DNA from: Marinobacter maroccanus
GTDB taxonomy: Bacteria; Pseudomonadota; Gammaproteobacteria; Pseudomonadales; Oleiphilaceae
Reading direction: 5' to 3'
Length of the DNA stretch: 64,000 nucleotides
Assembly (NCBI RefSeq): GCF_002933275.1
Contig: NZ_PSSX01000006.1
Coordinates: 62,001 to 126,000 of the forward strand
Shown here: piece by piece, positions 47,958 through 57,728 of the stretch
Layout of the letters: each line of letters begins with the position of its first letter
Position numbering within the stretch: position 1 is the first letter of the stretch
The notes under the pieces: model-generated
What the model saw: the letters and a program-made list of their open reading frames with translations, nothing else
Told to the model about the DNA's origin: nothing
The model's database searches: none
Program-made: the position numbers and the translations under genes

Positions 47958-48021
47958 GTAGTCCCATAAAAAGAAAGCATGAGAAGTAAAACCGCCATTA
48001 CCAATAACGGAGTTGGATGTT

Positions 48022-49917
48022 ATGAAAAAAAGAGATGATCTGACCAAAGACCTGCCGGAGCTTCCGGAAAGCGGCCAGAGCCGCCGTCGGTTTATGGGGG
48101 CTGCTGCGCTTGCGGGAGTCGCCGGTGCAGCCGGCCTGGGTACCGCCGTGATGTCGCGGGAGTCGTTTGCGGCTGCCGCCGAGGAGGCCCGTAACAAGTT
48201 CGTGGTGCACCCCGGCGAGCTCGACGAATACTACGGTTTCTGGAGTGGTGGTCACTCCGGTGAAGTACGGGTTCTGGGTGTACCGTCCATGAGGGAACTG
48301 ATGCGCATCCCCGTGTTCAATGTGGATTCTGCCACCGGTTGGGGGATCAGCAATGAAAGCAAGGACGTGCTGGGCCATGATAATACCCACCTGAACGGCG
48401 ATTCCCATCACCCCCACATTTCCATGACGGATGGTCGTTATGACGGCAAATACCTGTTCATTAACGACAAGGCCAACACTCGTGTAGCCCGGATCCGCCT
48501 GGACATCATGAAGTGCGACAAGATCACCACCATTCCGAATGTTCAGGCCATTCACGGCCTGCGTCTTCAGAAGGTTCCCAAGACCAAGTACGTGTTCTGT
48601 AACGCCGAGTATGTCATCCCCCATCCGAACGATGGCAGCGACACCAGCCTTGAAAGCAGCTTCACCATGTTCAACGCGGTAGACGCGGAAACCATGGAGG
48701 TGGCCTTCCAGGTGATTGTTGACGGTAACCTGGACAACACCGACGCGGACTACACCGGCAAGTACGCCTGCTCCACCTGCTACAACTCGGAGAAGGCACT
48801 GGATCTGGCCGGCACCATGCGTAACGATCGCGACTGGGCCGTGGTATTCAACATCGAGCGCATTGAGCAGGCGGTCAAGAATGGCAACTACAAGACCCTG
48901 GGTGACTCCAAGGTGCCTGTGGTAGATGGTCGCGCCGGTTCGGAACTGACCCGTTACATTCCGGTTCCGAAGAACCCGCATGGTCTGAATACCTCCCCGG
49001 ACGGCAAGTACTTTATTGCCAACGGCAAGCTGTCACCAACGGCCACCATTATTGCTATCGACAAGCTGGATGATCTGTTCGATAGCAAGATTGAGCCGCG
49101 GGATACGGTGGTAGGCGAACCGGAACTGGGCCTTGGGCCCCTGCACACAACCTTCGACGGCCGTGGCAATGCCTACACCACTCTGTTCATCGACAGTCAG
49201 GTGGCCAAGTGGAACATTGCCGATGCCATCAGGCACTACAACGGCGAGGATGTGAACTACATTCGCCAGAAGCTGGATGTGCATTATCAGCCGGGCCACA
49301 ACCACGCGTCTCTGACCGAATCCCGGGATGCCGATGGCAAGTGGCTGGTGGTGCTGTCGAAGTTCTCCAAGGACCGGTTCCTGCCGGTTGGACCTTTGCA
49401 TGCGGAAAACGACCAGCTGATCGATATCTCCGGCGAGGAGATGAAGCTGGTTCACGATGGTCCGACTTTCGCCGAGCCTCACGACTGCATTCTGGTGCGT
49501 CGTGATCAGATCAAGACCAAGAAGATCTACGACCGTGATGATCCATTCTTTGCTTCTGCCGTTGAGCAGGCCAGGAAGGATGGCGTGACTCTGGAAGCCG
49601 ACAACAAGGTTGTCCGCGATGGCAATAAGGTTCGTGTCTACATGACCTCTATTGCGCCGCAGTACGGTATGACGGAGTTCAAGGTGAAGCAGGGTGATGA
49701 GGTGACGGTGTACGTGACCAACCTGGACACCATTGAGGATGTGACCCACGGTTTCTGTATGGTGAACCATGGTGTCAGCATGGAGGTCAGTCCGCAGCAG
49801 ACCTCTTCTGTGACCTTCAAGGCAGATCGTCCCGGGGTGCACTGGTACTACTGCAACTGGTTCTGTCATGCGCTGCATATGGAGATGCGGGGTCGCATGA
49901 TCGTCGAGAAAGCCTGA
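48022..49917 (+). CDS. nosZ: nitrous oxide reductase NosZ (clade I, Tat-exported)
   Basis: The 631-aa periplasmic copper enzyme reduces N2O to N2. The ATG at 48022 with CGGAG upstream is preferred to TTG at 48013. The Tat signal SRRRFMG (residues 20-26) marks the clade I type. The seven-bladed propeller with CuZ histidines (for example [13 protein letters not shown]) spans about residues 60-520. The CuA domain has C611, C615, H619 and M622 ([12 protein letters not shown]). It is followed by cruciform element B before nosD. Confidence 0.97.
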   Translation: MKKRDDLTKDLPELPESGQSRRRFMGAAALAGVAGAAGLGTAVMSRESFAAAAEEARNKFVVHPGELDEYYGFWSGGHSGEVRVLGVPSMRELMRIPVFNVDSATGWGISNESKDVLGHDNTHLNGDSHHPHISMTDGRYDGKYLFINDKANTRVARIRLDIMKCDKITTIPNVQAIHGLRLQKVPKTKYVFCNAEYVIPHPNDGSDTSLESSFTMFNAVDAETMEVAFQVIVDGNLDNTDADYTGKYACSTCYNSEKALDLAGTMRNDRDWAVVFNIERIEQAVKNGNYKTLGDSKVPVVDGRAGSELTRYIPVPKNPHGLNTSPDGKYFIANGKLSPTATIIAIDKLDDLFDSKIEPRDTVVGEPELGLGPLHTTFDGRGNAYTTLFIDSQVAKWNIADAIRHYNGEDVNYIRQKLDVHYQPGHNHASLTESRDADGKWLVVLSKFSKDRFLPVGPLHAENDQLIDISGEEMKLVHDGPTFAEPHDCILVRRDQIKTKKIYDRDDPFFASAVEQARKDGVTLEADNKVVRDGNKVRVYMTSIAPQYGMTEFKVKQGDEVTVYVTNLDTIEDVTHGFCMVNHGVSMEVSPQQTSSVTFKADRPGVHWYYCNWFCHALHMEMRGRMIVEKA

Positions 49918-49976
49918 TAGGCCTATCTTTCGCCGGGACTCCTTTTGGAGTCCTGGTGATTTCCAACTTCGGAGAA

Positions 49977-50094
49977 GCAATCCAAGAGGAGAACCCTTTC
50001 CAAAACACGCTCCTGGCGGCACATCCCTGTGGCGCTTGGGCTCCGCCATCCATGGCTCCGCACAGTTTTGGAAAGGGTTCTCCTCTTGGATTGC
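49977..50094 (-). repeat. 118-bp cruciform element, copy B
   Basis: Perfect 30-bp arms (49977-50006 and 50065-50094) enclose 58 bases. In inverted orientation the core matches copy A with three substitutions, none in a GGA triplet, while the outer 19 bp of each arm differ completely from copy A yet are perfectly complementary to each other. It fills the 227-bp nosZ-nosD gap and, as RNA, would form a stem strong enough to affect read-through into nosDFYL. Confidence 0.9.
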
Positions 50095-50144
50095 CGTACC
50101 TAGGGCGGTGGCTTCGAGCCTGCTTCACTTATAGAGAATCTTAG

Positions 50145-51413
50145 ATGTATCGAATCGTGCGTTATGGAGTGGCCCTGACAGTCGCTCTGTTATCGCTGAC
50201 CGCGCAAGCGGACCTGCAAGAACAGCTTGATGCCCTGGAACCGGGCGCGAGCTTTGAGCTTCCCCCTGAGCAGATTTCGTCTCTGGCAATCCGGGTGCCC
50301 GGGGTGTCTGTGTCTTGCCATGCCGAGACGCTGATTGACCCCGGCGGGCAAGGCAATGCGGTGGATATCGTCGCCGAGGGGGTGACATTTTCGGGCTGTG
50401 CCGTTCGCAACTGGGGGAGCAATCTTAACGAGCTGGATGCGGGGATTTTTGTGGCTCGGGAGGCCAGGGGCGCGGTGGTTGAGAACAACCGTTTGCAGGG
50501 GCCTGCGTTCGGGGTGTGGCTGGACGCAACGCCGGATGTGACGGTGCGGAACAACAGGATTCGCGGTGATGACAGTCTGCGTCCGAATGACCGGGGCAAT
50601 GGGATTCATCTGTTCAATACCACCGGCGCGCTGATTGAAGGCAATGACATCCGTCGGACGCGGGATGCGATTTATATCGAGACGGCGAATAACAATACGA
50701 TCCGGGGCAATGAGATGGCGGATCTGCGTTATGGCATCCATTACATGTACTCGATGAATAATCTGCTGGAGAACAATGTCACCCGTAACACGCGAACCGG
50801 TTATGCGCTGATGCAGAGCAAGCGTCTGAGAGTGATTAACAACCGGTCGGTGAATGATGAGAACTACGGGATTCTGATGAATTTCATTACCCAGTCAGAG
50901 CTGCGGGCGAATGTGGTGACGGGTGTGTCCCAGGGGAAGACTGCCGGTGTTGCCATTGAGGGGGCTGAAGGTAAGGCGGTGTTTATCTACAACTCGCTGT
51001 ACAACACTTTTGAAGGCAATGTCTTTGCCGACAGTAATATCGGCATTCATCTGACCGCGGGTTCGGAAGACAACGAAGTTTTTGGCAACGCGTTCGTGAA
51101 CAATCAGCGCCAGGTCAAGTATGTCGCTACCCGCACCCAGGAGTGGTCAAAAGGGAAGAAGGGCAATTACTGGAGTGATTATCTGGGCTGGGACCGGAAT
51201 CAGGACGGCGTTGGCGATGTGCCCTATGAGCCTAATGACAACGTGGACCGGCTACTTTGGAAATACCCGGAAGCGAAGGTTCTGATGTTCAGCCCGGCGG
51301 TGGATACCCTGCGCTGGGTGCAGGATGCGTTTCCGGTGGTCAAGTCTGCCGGTGTGACCGATTCCCACCCCCTGATGCGGATGCCCGCAGAGCTTCAACC
51401 GGAGAACCGATGA
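50145..51413 (+). CDS. nosD: NosD, periplasmic copper-site maturation protein
   Basis: The 422-aa protein has a signal peptide ending AQA (residue 22) and right-handed parallel beta-helix repeats (many NNxIRGN-type turns, about residues 100-320) of the NosD/CASH family. The C-terminal KGNYWSDYLGWDRNQDGVGDVPYEPND is typical. With NosF and NosY it forms the ABC system required for CuZ assembly in NosZ. nosF overlaps its stop (ATGA). Confidence 0.94.
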   Translation: MYRIVRYGVALTVALLSLTAQADLQEQLDALEPGASFELPPEQISSLAIRVPGVSVSCHAETLIDPGGQGNAVDIVAEGVTFSGCAVRNWGSNLNELDAGIFVAREARGAVVENNRLQGPAFGVWLDATPDVTVRNNRIRGDDSLRPNDRGNGIHLFNTTGALIEGNDIRRTRDAIYIETANNNTIRGNEMADLRYGIHYMYSMNNLLENNVTRNTRTGYALMQSKRLRVINNRSVNDENYGILMNFITQSELRANVVTGVSQGKTAGVAIEGAEGKAVFIYNSLYNTFEGNVFADSNIGIHLTAGSEDNEVFGNAFVNNQRQVKYVATRTQEWSKGKKGNYWSDYLGWDRNQDGVGDVPYEPNDNVDRLLWKYPEAKVLMFSPAVDTLRWVQDAFPVVKSAGVTDSHPLMRMPAELQPENR

Positions 51414-52342
51414 GCTGTTTTCACCTTGATAATGTGAGTTACCGGTACGACAAGAGCCCGGTCCTTACCGGGATCGACCTGACTCTGGAGCCGGGGGAAA
51501 TTCTTGGGCTGTTCGGCCATAACGGGGCCGGTAAGACAACCTGTATCAAACTGATCCTGGGGCTTATGACCCCCAACCAGGGATCGGTTTCCGTGCTTGG
51601 CGGTCACGCCGGCGATCCGCAGGTAACCCAGCATATCGGTTACCTGCCGGAGAATGTGATGTTCTATCCGCAGCTGACCGGTCGGGAGATTCTGAACCAT
51701 TTCGCACGGCTGAAGGGCGCCTCCCTGCAACAGGTGCCTCAACTGCTGGAACAGGTTGGCCTTGGCGATGCCATGGATGCTCGTACGAAGACATACTCGA
51801 AAGGCATGCGTCAGCGTCTTGGTCTGGCGCAGGCGCTGTTGGGCAAGCCGAAGCTGCTGATGCTGGACGAGCCTACCGTGGGTCTGGATCCGGTCGCCAC
51901 GGCAGATCTGTACCGGCTGCTCCGGGAACTGTGTGAGGGAGGCACCGGCATTGTGCTGTGTTCCCATGTCCTGCCCGGTGTCGAACCTTATATTGACCGT
52001 GCAGCCATTCTCACCGATGGCGCACTGAAGGCTGCCGGCGATCTGGCCGCGTTAAGGCGACAGGCCAATATGCCGGTAACCCTGTCTCTGGATCCCGCCA
52101 ATAGTATCTCGGCGCTGGAACATGTGATCGACAGGGCTTCGAGTAGCAGTGGCCTGATCATCAAGTCCGATAGCGGGCGCCTGCGGGTGGATGTGCAGCC
52201 AAGGGATAAAATGGCCTTGCTGCATGCAGTGATGGCGTCGGGTGAAGTGGCAGATATCAGCATTCATCAACCCAGCCTGGAAGATATCTACGTGCACTTT
52301 ATCGGTTCGGGTGGCCTGGCCCACCGGGGAGGCAGCCAATGA
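51410..52342 (+). CDS. nosF: NosF, ABC ATPase for NosZ maturation
   Basis: The 310-aa ATPase starts at 51410, overlapping nosD by four bases. Walker A GHNGAGKTT (about residues 36-44), Q-loop YLPENVMFYPQ, signature YSKGMRQRLGLAQAL, Walker B LLMLDEPTVGLD and the His in LCSHVLPG are visible. It drives the NosY membrane subunit. Its end overlaps nosY by four bases. Confidence 0.94.
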   Translation: MSCFHLDNVSYRYDKSPVLTGIDLTLEPGEILGLFGHNGAGKTTCIKLILGLMTPNQGSVSVLGGHAGDPQVTQHIGYLPENVMFYPQLTGREILNHFARLKGASLQQVPQLLEQVGLGDAMDARTKTYSKGMRQRLGLAQALLGKPKLLMLDEPTVGLDPVATADLYRLLRELCEGGTGIVLCSHVLPGVEPYIDRAAILTDGALKAAGDLAALRRQANMPVTLSLDPANSISALEHVIDRASSSSGLIIKSDSGRLRVDVQPRDKMALLHAVMASGEVADISIHQPSLEDIYVHFIGSGGLAHRGGSQ

Positions 52343-53169
52343 ACAGTATCTGGACCATTGCCCGCAAGGAACTCAGTGACAGCCTTCGTAACCGCTGGCT
52401 GATGGCCATTTCCCTCGTGTTTGCGACTCTGGCCCTGGGCATTGCCTGGTTTGGCGCCGCCGCCTCCGGGCAGGTGGGATATGCCTCCACGCCGGCCACC
52501 ATTGCCAGCCTGGCGAGCCTTGGAATCTTCCTGATCCCGTTGATTGCACTGCTGCTGGCCTACGATGCCATCGTCGGAGAAGAAGAGGGTGGAACCCTGT
52601 TGTTACTGTTGACCTACCCACTAAGCCGAAGCCAACTGCTGCTCGGCAAGTTCCTGGGCCATGGCCTGACCCTGGCTCTCGCCACCGTGATTGGCTTCGG
52701 CGTGGCCGGGGTGGCCATTGCGGTGCTGGTGGATGACGTGGCTATTGCCAGCCTCGCGGTAGCCATGCTGCGGTTTATTGGCTCCACCGTGCTGTTGGGA
52801 TGGGGCTTTATTGCCCTTGCCTACCTGATCAGTGTCCGGGTCAGCGAAAAGCCCATCGCCGCTGGCCTGGCCCTGGCGATCTGGTTCTTCTTTGTGCTGA
52901 TCTTCGATCTGTTGCTGCTGGGTACCCTCGTGGCGAGCGAAGGCCAGTTCAGCGCGGAACTGTTGCCCTGGTTGTTGATGCTCAATCCCACGGATATCTA
53001 CCGCCTGCTCAATATCGTTGCCTTCGGCGACAGCGCCCAGCTTAGTGGTGTCCTCAGCCTCGGTGCCGATCTGCCCATCGGCTTCGCTGGCCTCTGGCTT
53101 GGTTTGGTGCTGTGGTTTGCCATCCCGCTGGCGGGTGCCCTGTTACTTTTCCGAAACCGTCGTATCTGA
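52339..53169 (+). CDS. nosY: NosY, ABC membrane subunit
   Basis: The 276-aa membrane protein has six helices and is of the ABC-2 type. The sequence opens IWTIARKELSDSLRNRWL, with the cytoplasmic coupling segment EEEGGTLLLLLTYPLSRSQLLLGKF near residues 76-100, as in NosY. It pairs with NosF, and overlap at the start indicates coupled translation. Confidence 0.93.
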   Translation: MNSIWTIARKELSDSLRNRWLMAISLVFATLALGIAWFGAAASGQVGYASTPATIASLASLGIFLIPLIALLLAYDAIVGEEEGGTLLLLLTYPLSRSQLLLGKFLGHGLTLALATVIGFGVAGVAIAVLVDDVAIASLAVAMLRFIGSTVLLGWGFIALAYLISVRVSEKPIAAGLALAIWFFFVLIFDLLLLGTLVASEGQFSAELLPWLLMLNPTDIYRLLNIVAFGDSAQLSGVLSLGADLPIGFAGLWLGLVLWFAIPLAGALLLFRNRRI

Positions 53170-53183
53170 ACGGAGTTATCCCG

Positions 53184-53720
53184 ATGAACAGAAGTAAACT
53201 CAACTGGCTCCTCGCCGCCCTGGCAGCCATAACCCTCACCGCCTGTTCGGGCAATGAGGAGCAGACCATGGCCAAACCCGAACCGGTGCATTTCGAAAGC
53301 GGCGATGAATGCCACGTTTGCGGCATGGTGATCTCCAATTTCCCGGGCCCCAAGGGTGAGGCCATAACCGAGAAAGAGCAGCACGTCCGCAAGTTCTGCT
53401 CCACCAAGGACATGTTCGCCTGGATGCTCCAGCCGGAGAATGAAAACCGTGATCACACCCTCTACGTCCACGACATGGCCCAGACCGAGTGGGAGCATCC
53501 GGACGACACCGCCCTGATCGACGCCCGGGACGCTTTCTTCGTGGTTGGCTCTGACCGCTCGGGCGCCATGGGGCCGACGCTTGCCTCCTTTGCGACCGAG
53601 GAAGCCGCCCACGGGTTCATGATGGAACATGGCGGTGAGGTTCTGAAATACAGTTCGATCACCATGGAGCATCTGAATACCGGCATGGCGAAGCATGGTA
53701 TGGATGGTATGGACCACTAG
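53184..53720 (+). CDS. nosL: NosL, copper chaperone lipoprotein
   Basis: The 178-aa lipoprotein starts at 53184 and has the lipobox LTAC (Cys 21). The Cu+-binding segment has DECHVCGMVISNFPGPKGE near residues 46-64, and a Met/His-rich tail (MEHGG, MEHLNTGMAKHGMDGMDH) ends it. NosL supplies copper to NosD/NosZ. It closes the nos operon and is followed at once by a terminator. Confidence 0.93.
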   Translation: MNRSKLNWLLAALAAITLTACSGNEEQTMAKPEPVHFESGDECHVCGMVISNFPGPKGEAITEKEQHVRKFCSTKDMFAWMLQPENENRDHTLYVHDMAQTEWEHPDDTALIDARDAFFVVGSDRSGAMGPTLASFATEEAAHGFMMEHGGEVLKYSSITMEHLNTGMAKHGMDGMDH

Positions 53721-53726
53721 AAATGA

Positions 53727-53762
53727 AAAAGGGTCAGATGAAAGCTTTCATATGACCCTTTT
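53727..53762. terminator. bidirectional terminator between nosL and moaA
   Basis: AAAAGGGTCA pairs with TGACCCTTTT, with an inner ATGAAAGCTTTCAT stem. T-runs flank both sides, so it serves both convergent genes. Its arm is related to the GGGGTCAGATGAAA hairpins at hemN. Confidence 0.85.
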
Positions 53763-53788
53763 GTTGTGCTGGTTGCTGTGCCGGCCGC

Positions 53789-54781
53789 TTAGCCGCCGGT
53801 CATGTTCATGAACCGGAGGATCTGCACATCCCCGTTGCTGGAGAAGTGATGCCGCTCCGGCTTCAGATCCATCGCATTGATAATGGTCTCCCGCAACTTA
53901 TCATCAGTCACCGGATTGCCCCGCAGAACCCTGCGCAGATCCACCGAGTGCTCGTTACCCAGGCACAGCAGCAGCCGACCTTCGACGGTCACCCGCACCC
54001 GATTACAGGTAGAACAGAAGTTGTGGGAATGGGGAGAAATGAAACCGACCCGGGTCTCGCTATCCTCCATCCGGTAATACCGGGCGGGACCGCCGGAATC
54101 CTCGGTAGCGGGTACCAGTTCGTGGTGCTTGCGGATAATGTCCCGCACTTCCTCGCTGGTACACAGCGCCAGGCCCCGATCGTGTTCGGAAATCTCACCC
54201 AACGGCATCTCTTCGATAAAGCTGATATCCACCTTTTTTTTGCGGGCGAACTCGATCAGCTCCGGGATCTCCTCATCGTTGCGGCCCTTCATCACCACCG
54301 TATTGATCTTGATGCCCCGGAAGCCAGCTTCCCGGGCAGCATCAATACCGTCCAGCACCTGTGACAGTTTGCCGGTGCGGGTGATGTTGCGGAATTTTTC
54401 GGCGTCCAGGGAATCCAGGCTGATGTTCAGGCGATGCATCCCCGCCTTGCGCAGAGGCTCTGCCATGGTGGTGAGCTGGCTGCCATTGGTGGTCATGGCG
54501 AAGTCGCGCAGACCGTAAGTGCCAATCTCCTTTACCAGCTCCAGGATATCCTTGCGCACCAGCGGCTCGCCGCCGGTCAGACGAATTTTTTCGGTACCCA
54601 GGTCAACAAAGTTGCGGGCAACGCGGGCGATTTCCTCGAGAGTCAGAACCTGTTGGCGGGGCAGGAAGGTCATGTCCTCGGCCATACAGTACACGCAGCG
54701 GAAGTCGCACCGGTCAGTGACGGACAGACGCACGTAGTTGACGGTGCGACCAAAACGGTCTGTCAGCTTGTTCTGGGGCAT
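53789..54781 (-). CDS. moaA: GTP 3',8-cyclase MoaA
   Basis: The 330-aa radical SAM enzyme makes the first intermediate of molybdopterin. The N-terminal cluster motif is C25-x3-C29-x2-C32 (CDFRCVYC), the C-terminal cluster uses FCSTCNRVR and the Cys in LLLCLGNE, and the protein ends in the catalytic Gly-Gly (MTGG). It stands alone between nos and norB and may be a copy dedicated to nitrate reductase supply, as with moaA1 in Pseudomonas. Confidence 0.95.
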   Translation of the reverse strand: MPQNKLTDRFGRTVNYVRLSVTDRCDFRCVYCMAEDMTFLPRQQVLTLEEIARVARNFVDLGTEKIRLTGGEPLVRKDILELVKEIGTYGLRDFAMTTNGSQLTTMAEPLRKAGMHRLNISLDSLDAEKFRNITRTGKLSQVLDGIDAAREAGFRGIKINTVVMKGRNDEEIPELIEFARKKKVDISFIEEMPLGEISEHDRGLALCTSEEVRDIIRKHHELVPATEDSGGPARYYRMEDSETRVGFISPHSHNFCSTCNRVRVTVEGRLLLCLGNEHSVDLRRVLRGNPVTDDKLRETIINAMDLKPERHHFSSNGDVQILRFMNMTGG

Positions 54782-54926
54782 CGGGTTGGTCCTGTTGCCG
54801 ATTGTTTTTTAACCTGAGTATAGACCAAGTATTGCAGATTGGATCACCAATTCCGATACCCCTCGGGAGGTAAGCCTGCTATCAGGTAAATCAGAGTGGG
54901 CCTTCCCTGGCCCGGGCTCTCTTGGA

Positions 54927-57218
54927 TCAGGCGCTGAGCTCGCTGGCTGCGCCGCTTTCATCGGTTTCGAGGGTAGCCGGCTCCAGATCCGGGAAGAAAA
55001 CGCCCTTCACGACTTGCCAGGTTACGGCGAGGGCGCCGACGATGAAGACCACGTCGCCAATGGTTCTGACCCAGCGCAGGGTTTGCAGGATATCGCTCTG
55101 CATGAAGGCTTCACTGCGGGCGTACCACAGGCCCTCGCTGGCGCTGGCAATGAACTGGATAAAGCCGACCGGCAACAGGCTGGTGAACAGCATCAGGACC
55201 AGGCCAATATTCAGCCACCAGAAACCTACTTTCATCAGCCGCTCGTCAAAGACGATGCGCGGACGGATGTAACGCAGGATCATCAGTGCGAAGCCCAGGG
55301 CCAGGAACCCATAGACACCGAACAGGGCCGCGTGGGCGTGGGTGGGCGTGGTGTTCAGGCCCTGGATGTAATACAGCGCGATTGGCGGGTTGATCATGAA
55401 CCCGAGCACGCCGGCACCCAGCATGTTCCAGAAGGCAACCGCCACAAAGAAGGTCAGCGGCCAGCGAATGTTCTCCATCCACGGTGCGCGGGACTTCAGG
55501 CGCCAGTTTTCCCAGGCCTCATATCCCAGGACTACAAGCGGTACCACTTCCAGTGCACTGAAGGTGGCGCCCACTGCCATTACCGGCGTGGTGGTGCCTG
55601 AGAAGTACAGATGGTGGAAGGTGCCGGGCACACCCCCGAGCATGAACAGGCTGGCGGAGGCCAGGCTGGCAGACGTTGCCACGGTGCGCGATACCAGGCC
55701 CATGCTGCAGAAGATAAAGGCCAGGGCAGTGGTTGCGAACACTTCAAAGAAGCCTTCGACCCACAGGTGGACAATCCACCAGCGCCAGTACTCCATGATC
55801 GAGATATGAGTACGCTCCCCATAGAAGAAGCCGGCGCCATAGAACAGGCCGATGGCAACCACCGAAGCGGTCAGCAGGGCCAGCAGGTTCTTGTCACCAG
55901 GCTGGCGTAGCGCTGGAACAATGCCGCGCAGCATCAGTACCAGCCAGAACACGATGCCGAGAAATTTGCCAATCTGCCAGAGGCGACCAAGGTCTACATA
56001 CTCGTAACCCTGGTGGCCCAGCATGAAGCTGAGATTGGCCGGCATGATCTGGTTGATGGCAAGGAAGTTGCCAATAAACGAACCGGCAACCACTGCCACC
56101 AGTGCCCAGAACAGCACATCAACACCCAGTTTCTGGAATTTCGGATCCTTGCCGCCATTGATGATGGGGGCGAGGAACAGACCAGCGGCGAGGAAGCCGG
56201 TGGCAATCCAGAACATGGCAGACTGAATGTGCCAGGTACGCATCAGGGAATATGGGAACCACTCAGAAGTCTGGATACCGTAGAAACCCTGGCCTTCAAC
56301 CGTATAGTGGGCAGTGAAGCCGCCAAGCATGACCTGGAAAGTGAACAGGCCAACCACCAGCAGAAGATACTTGCCCAATGCTTTCTGGGAAGGCGTAAGC
56401 CCGACTGCACTCAGTGGATCCTTCAGTGGCGCCTGCGGTTCCTCATCTTCCTTGCGAAGGAAGGCCCAGGCCCAGATCAGACCACCGACACCGGCAATCA
56501 GGAGAACCACACTGATTAACGACCAGACCACGTTCTCGCCGCTAGGCCTGTTGTCGATAAGTGGCTCGTGGGGCCAGTTGTTGGTGTAGGTAACCTCGCT
56601 GTCCGGGCGTTCGGTAGCAGCGGCCCAGGCCGTCCAGAAGAAAAACTCGGTCATCCGCTCGCGACGCTCGGCGCTGGGCAGGGTGTTTTCCTTCATGGCG
56701 TAGTTTTCGCGGGTAAACTGCAGTTCCGGAGCGTCGCTGAACAGTCGGCTGTAGTAGTCGGCTGTTCTGGCAATAGCTTCGCTCCTGCGCTCGGAAAGGT
56801 GCAGGGTGCTGGTAGCGGCGTCGTAGGTATTGGTGCGGTACTCGGTTTTCAGGTCGTACTGCAGGGCGTTCTGCTGCTGCCCGCTGAGGCTGTGCCATTC
56901 CTGCCCGTACTCTTCCTGGGCTGCGATTTCCAACCAGGTTTCCAGTTCACGATGCAGCCAGTCGGCGGTCCAGTCCGGTGCCTGGTAGGCACCGTGGCCC
57001 CAGATCGAGCCAAGCTGCATCCCCCCGACGGACTGCCAGGCAGTTTGTCCGTCAAGAATGCTTTCCTCTGTCATCAGGGTGTTGCCGTCGGCGGACACAA
57101 CGCGATCCGGGATGGGCGGTGCTTCGCGGTACACCTCGGCACCGAAATACCCCAGGAGCGTGAAGGTTACTGCCAGGATTCCGATCAGCAAAAACCAGAG
57201 GCGGCGGTACTTAGCCAT
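54927..57218 (-). CDS. norB: quinol-dependent nitric oxide reductase (qNOR)
   Basis: The 763-aa enzyme (also called NorZ) reduces NO to N2O using quinol. Its N-terminal extension with a periplasmic cytochrome c-like fold lacking CxxCH (about residues 30-220) marks the single-subunit type, so no norC is needed. The catalytic part has 12 or more helices with candidate heme and FeB histidines in RTWHIQ, VHLWVEGFFEVFA, GTFHHLYF and THAHAALFG. An NsrR-like site lies 65 bp before its ATG. It may serve respiration, detoxification or both. Confidence 0.95.
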   Translation of the reverse strand: MAKYRRLWFLLIGILAVTFTLLGYFGAEVYREAPPIPDRVVSADGNTLMTEESILDGQTAWQSVGGMQLGSIWGHGAYQAPDWTADWLHRELETWLEIAAQEEYGQEWHSLSGQQQNALQYDLKTEYRTNTYDAATSTLHLSERRSEAIARTADYYSRLFSDAPELQFTRENYAMKENTLPSAERRERMTEFFFWTAWAAATERPDSEVTYTNNWPHEPLIDNRPSGENVVWSLISVVLLIAGVGGLIWAWAFLRKEDEEPQAPLKDPLSAVGLTPSQKALGKYLLLVVGLFTFQVMLGGFTAHYTVEGQGFYGIQTSEWFPYSLMRTWHIQSAMFWIATGFLAAGLFLAPIINGGKDPKFQKLGVDVLFWALVAVVAGSFIGNFLAINQIMPANLSFMLGHQGYEYVDLGRLWQIGKFLGIVFWLVLMLRGIVPALRQPGDKNLLALLTASVVAIGLFYGAGFFYGERTHISIMEYWRWWIVHLWVEGFFEVFATTALAFIFCSMGLVSRTVATSASLASASLFMLGGVPGTFHHLYFSGTTTPVMAVGATFSALEVVPLVVLGYEAWENWRLKSRAPWMENIRWPLTFFVAVAFWNMLGAGVLGFMINPPIALYYIQGLNTTPTHAHAALFGVYGFLALGFALMILRYIRPRIVFDERLMKVGFWWLNIGLVLMLFTSLLPVGFIQFIASASEGLWYARSEAFMQSDILQTLRWVRTIGDVVFIVGALAVTWQVVKGVFFPDLEPATLETDESGAASELSA

Positions 57219-57282
57219 GGTGCGCTCCTCCCATTCTGGTCGGGTAGGCGTCTTTCTGTTTCATAACACTGTCTCCTCAACA

Positions 57283-57305
57283 AACATTTATTTAAGATAA
57301 ATCTT
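57283..57305. promoter_or_regulatory. NsrR-like operator before norB
   Basis: On the minus strand this 23-bp stretch begins AAGATTTATCTT and agrees with about 17 of 23 positions of the NsrR inverted-repeat consensus, counted by eye. It lies 65 bp before norB, and an nsrR gene is less than 1 kb away. Confidence 0.6.
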
Positions 57306-57322
57306 TATGCGGGAATTTTGAT

Positions 57323-57345
57323 TTGATGTATTTAAGGTGTCAAAT
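57323..57345. promoter_or_regulatory. second, weaker NsrR-like half-site
   Basis: GATGTATTTAA on the plus strand fits one half of the NsrR consensus, inside a TTTGA...TCAAA inverted repeat. The other half is poor. It could serve the divergent small gene at 57481. Confidence 0.35.
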
Positions 57346-57480
57346 TTATTTTGTGGGTATGTCGGAAGTTGTAGGTGGGTTAAGGGGAGGCTGCAGATGG
57401 GTGGAGTTCTACGGTTTGATTTTTTTCTGTTGCCGGTTTAGCATTAAGATGTATTGGGGGTAAATGTTAAAGGTGGATTC

Positions 57481-57705
57481 ATGAGTGACTACGAAAAGTG
57501 GCTTTTCACAGCAAGCAGCACCCTGGGACTGTCAGTGTTGGGTTTGATGGTTACAATTCTGCTTGCATACCCGTTGGCGGGCGCGCTTGCACTGTCTGCG
57601 CAAATTGCTGCCCACATCGGAACCCTGGTTTTTGCGGTCGGTATCAAGGTGGCCTATGTGGCGCGTCTGGTTTTTCTCAGCCGTTTGGGCAGACCTGTCC
57701 ATTGA
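57481..57705 (+). CDS. small membrane protein beside qNOR, 74 aa
   Basis: The ATG at 57481 with AAAGGTGG upstream gives MSDYEKWLFTASSTLG. Two hydrophobic segments (about residues 15-35 and 40-64) and a short basic tail are seen. It is divergent from norB over a region with NsrR-like sites and is followed by a DUF454 gene and nsrR on the same strand, so a role in NO response is plausible. No family recognised. Confidence 0.7.
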   Translation: MSDYEKWLFTASSTLGLSVLGLMVTILLAYPLAGALALSAQIAAHIGTLVFAVGIKVAYVARLVFLSRLGRPVH

Positions 57706-57728
57706 ATCCCGGTAGAATAGATGCAGTT

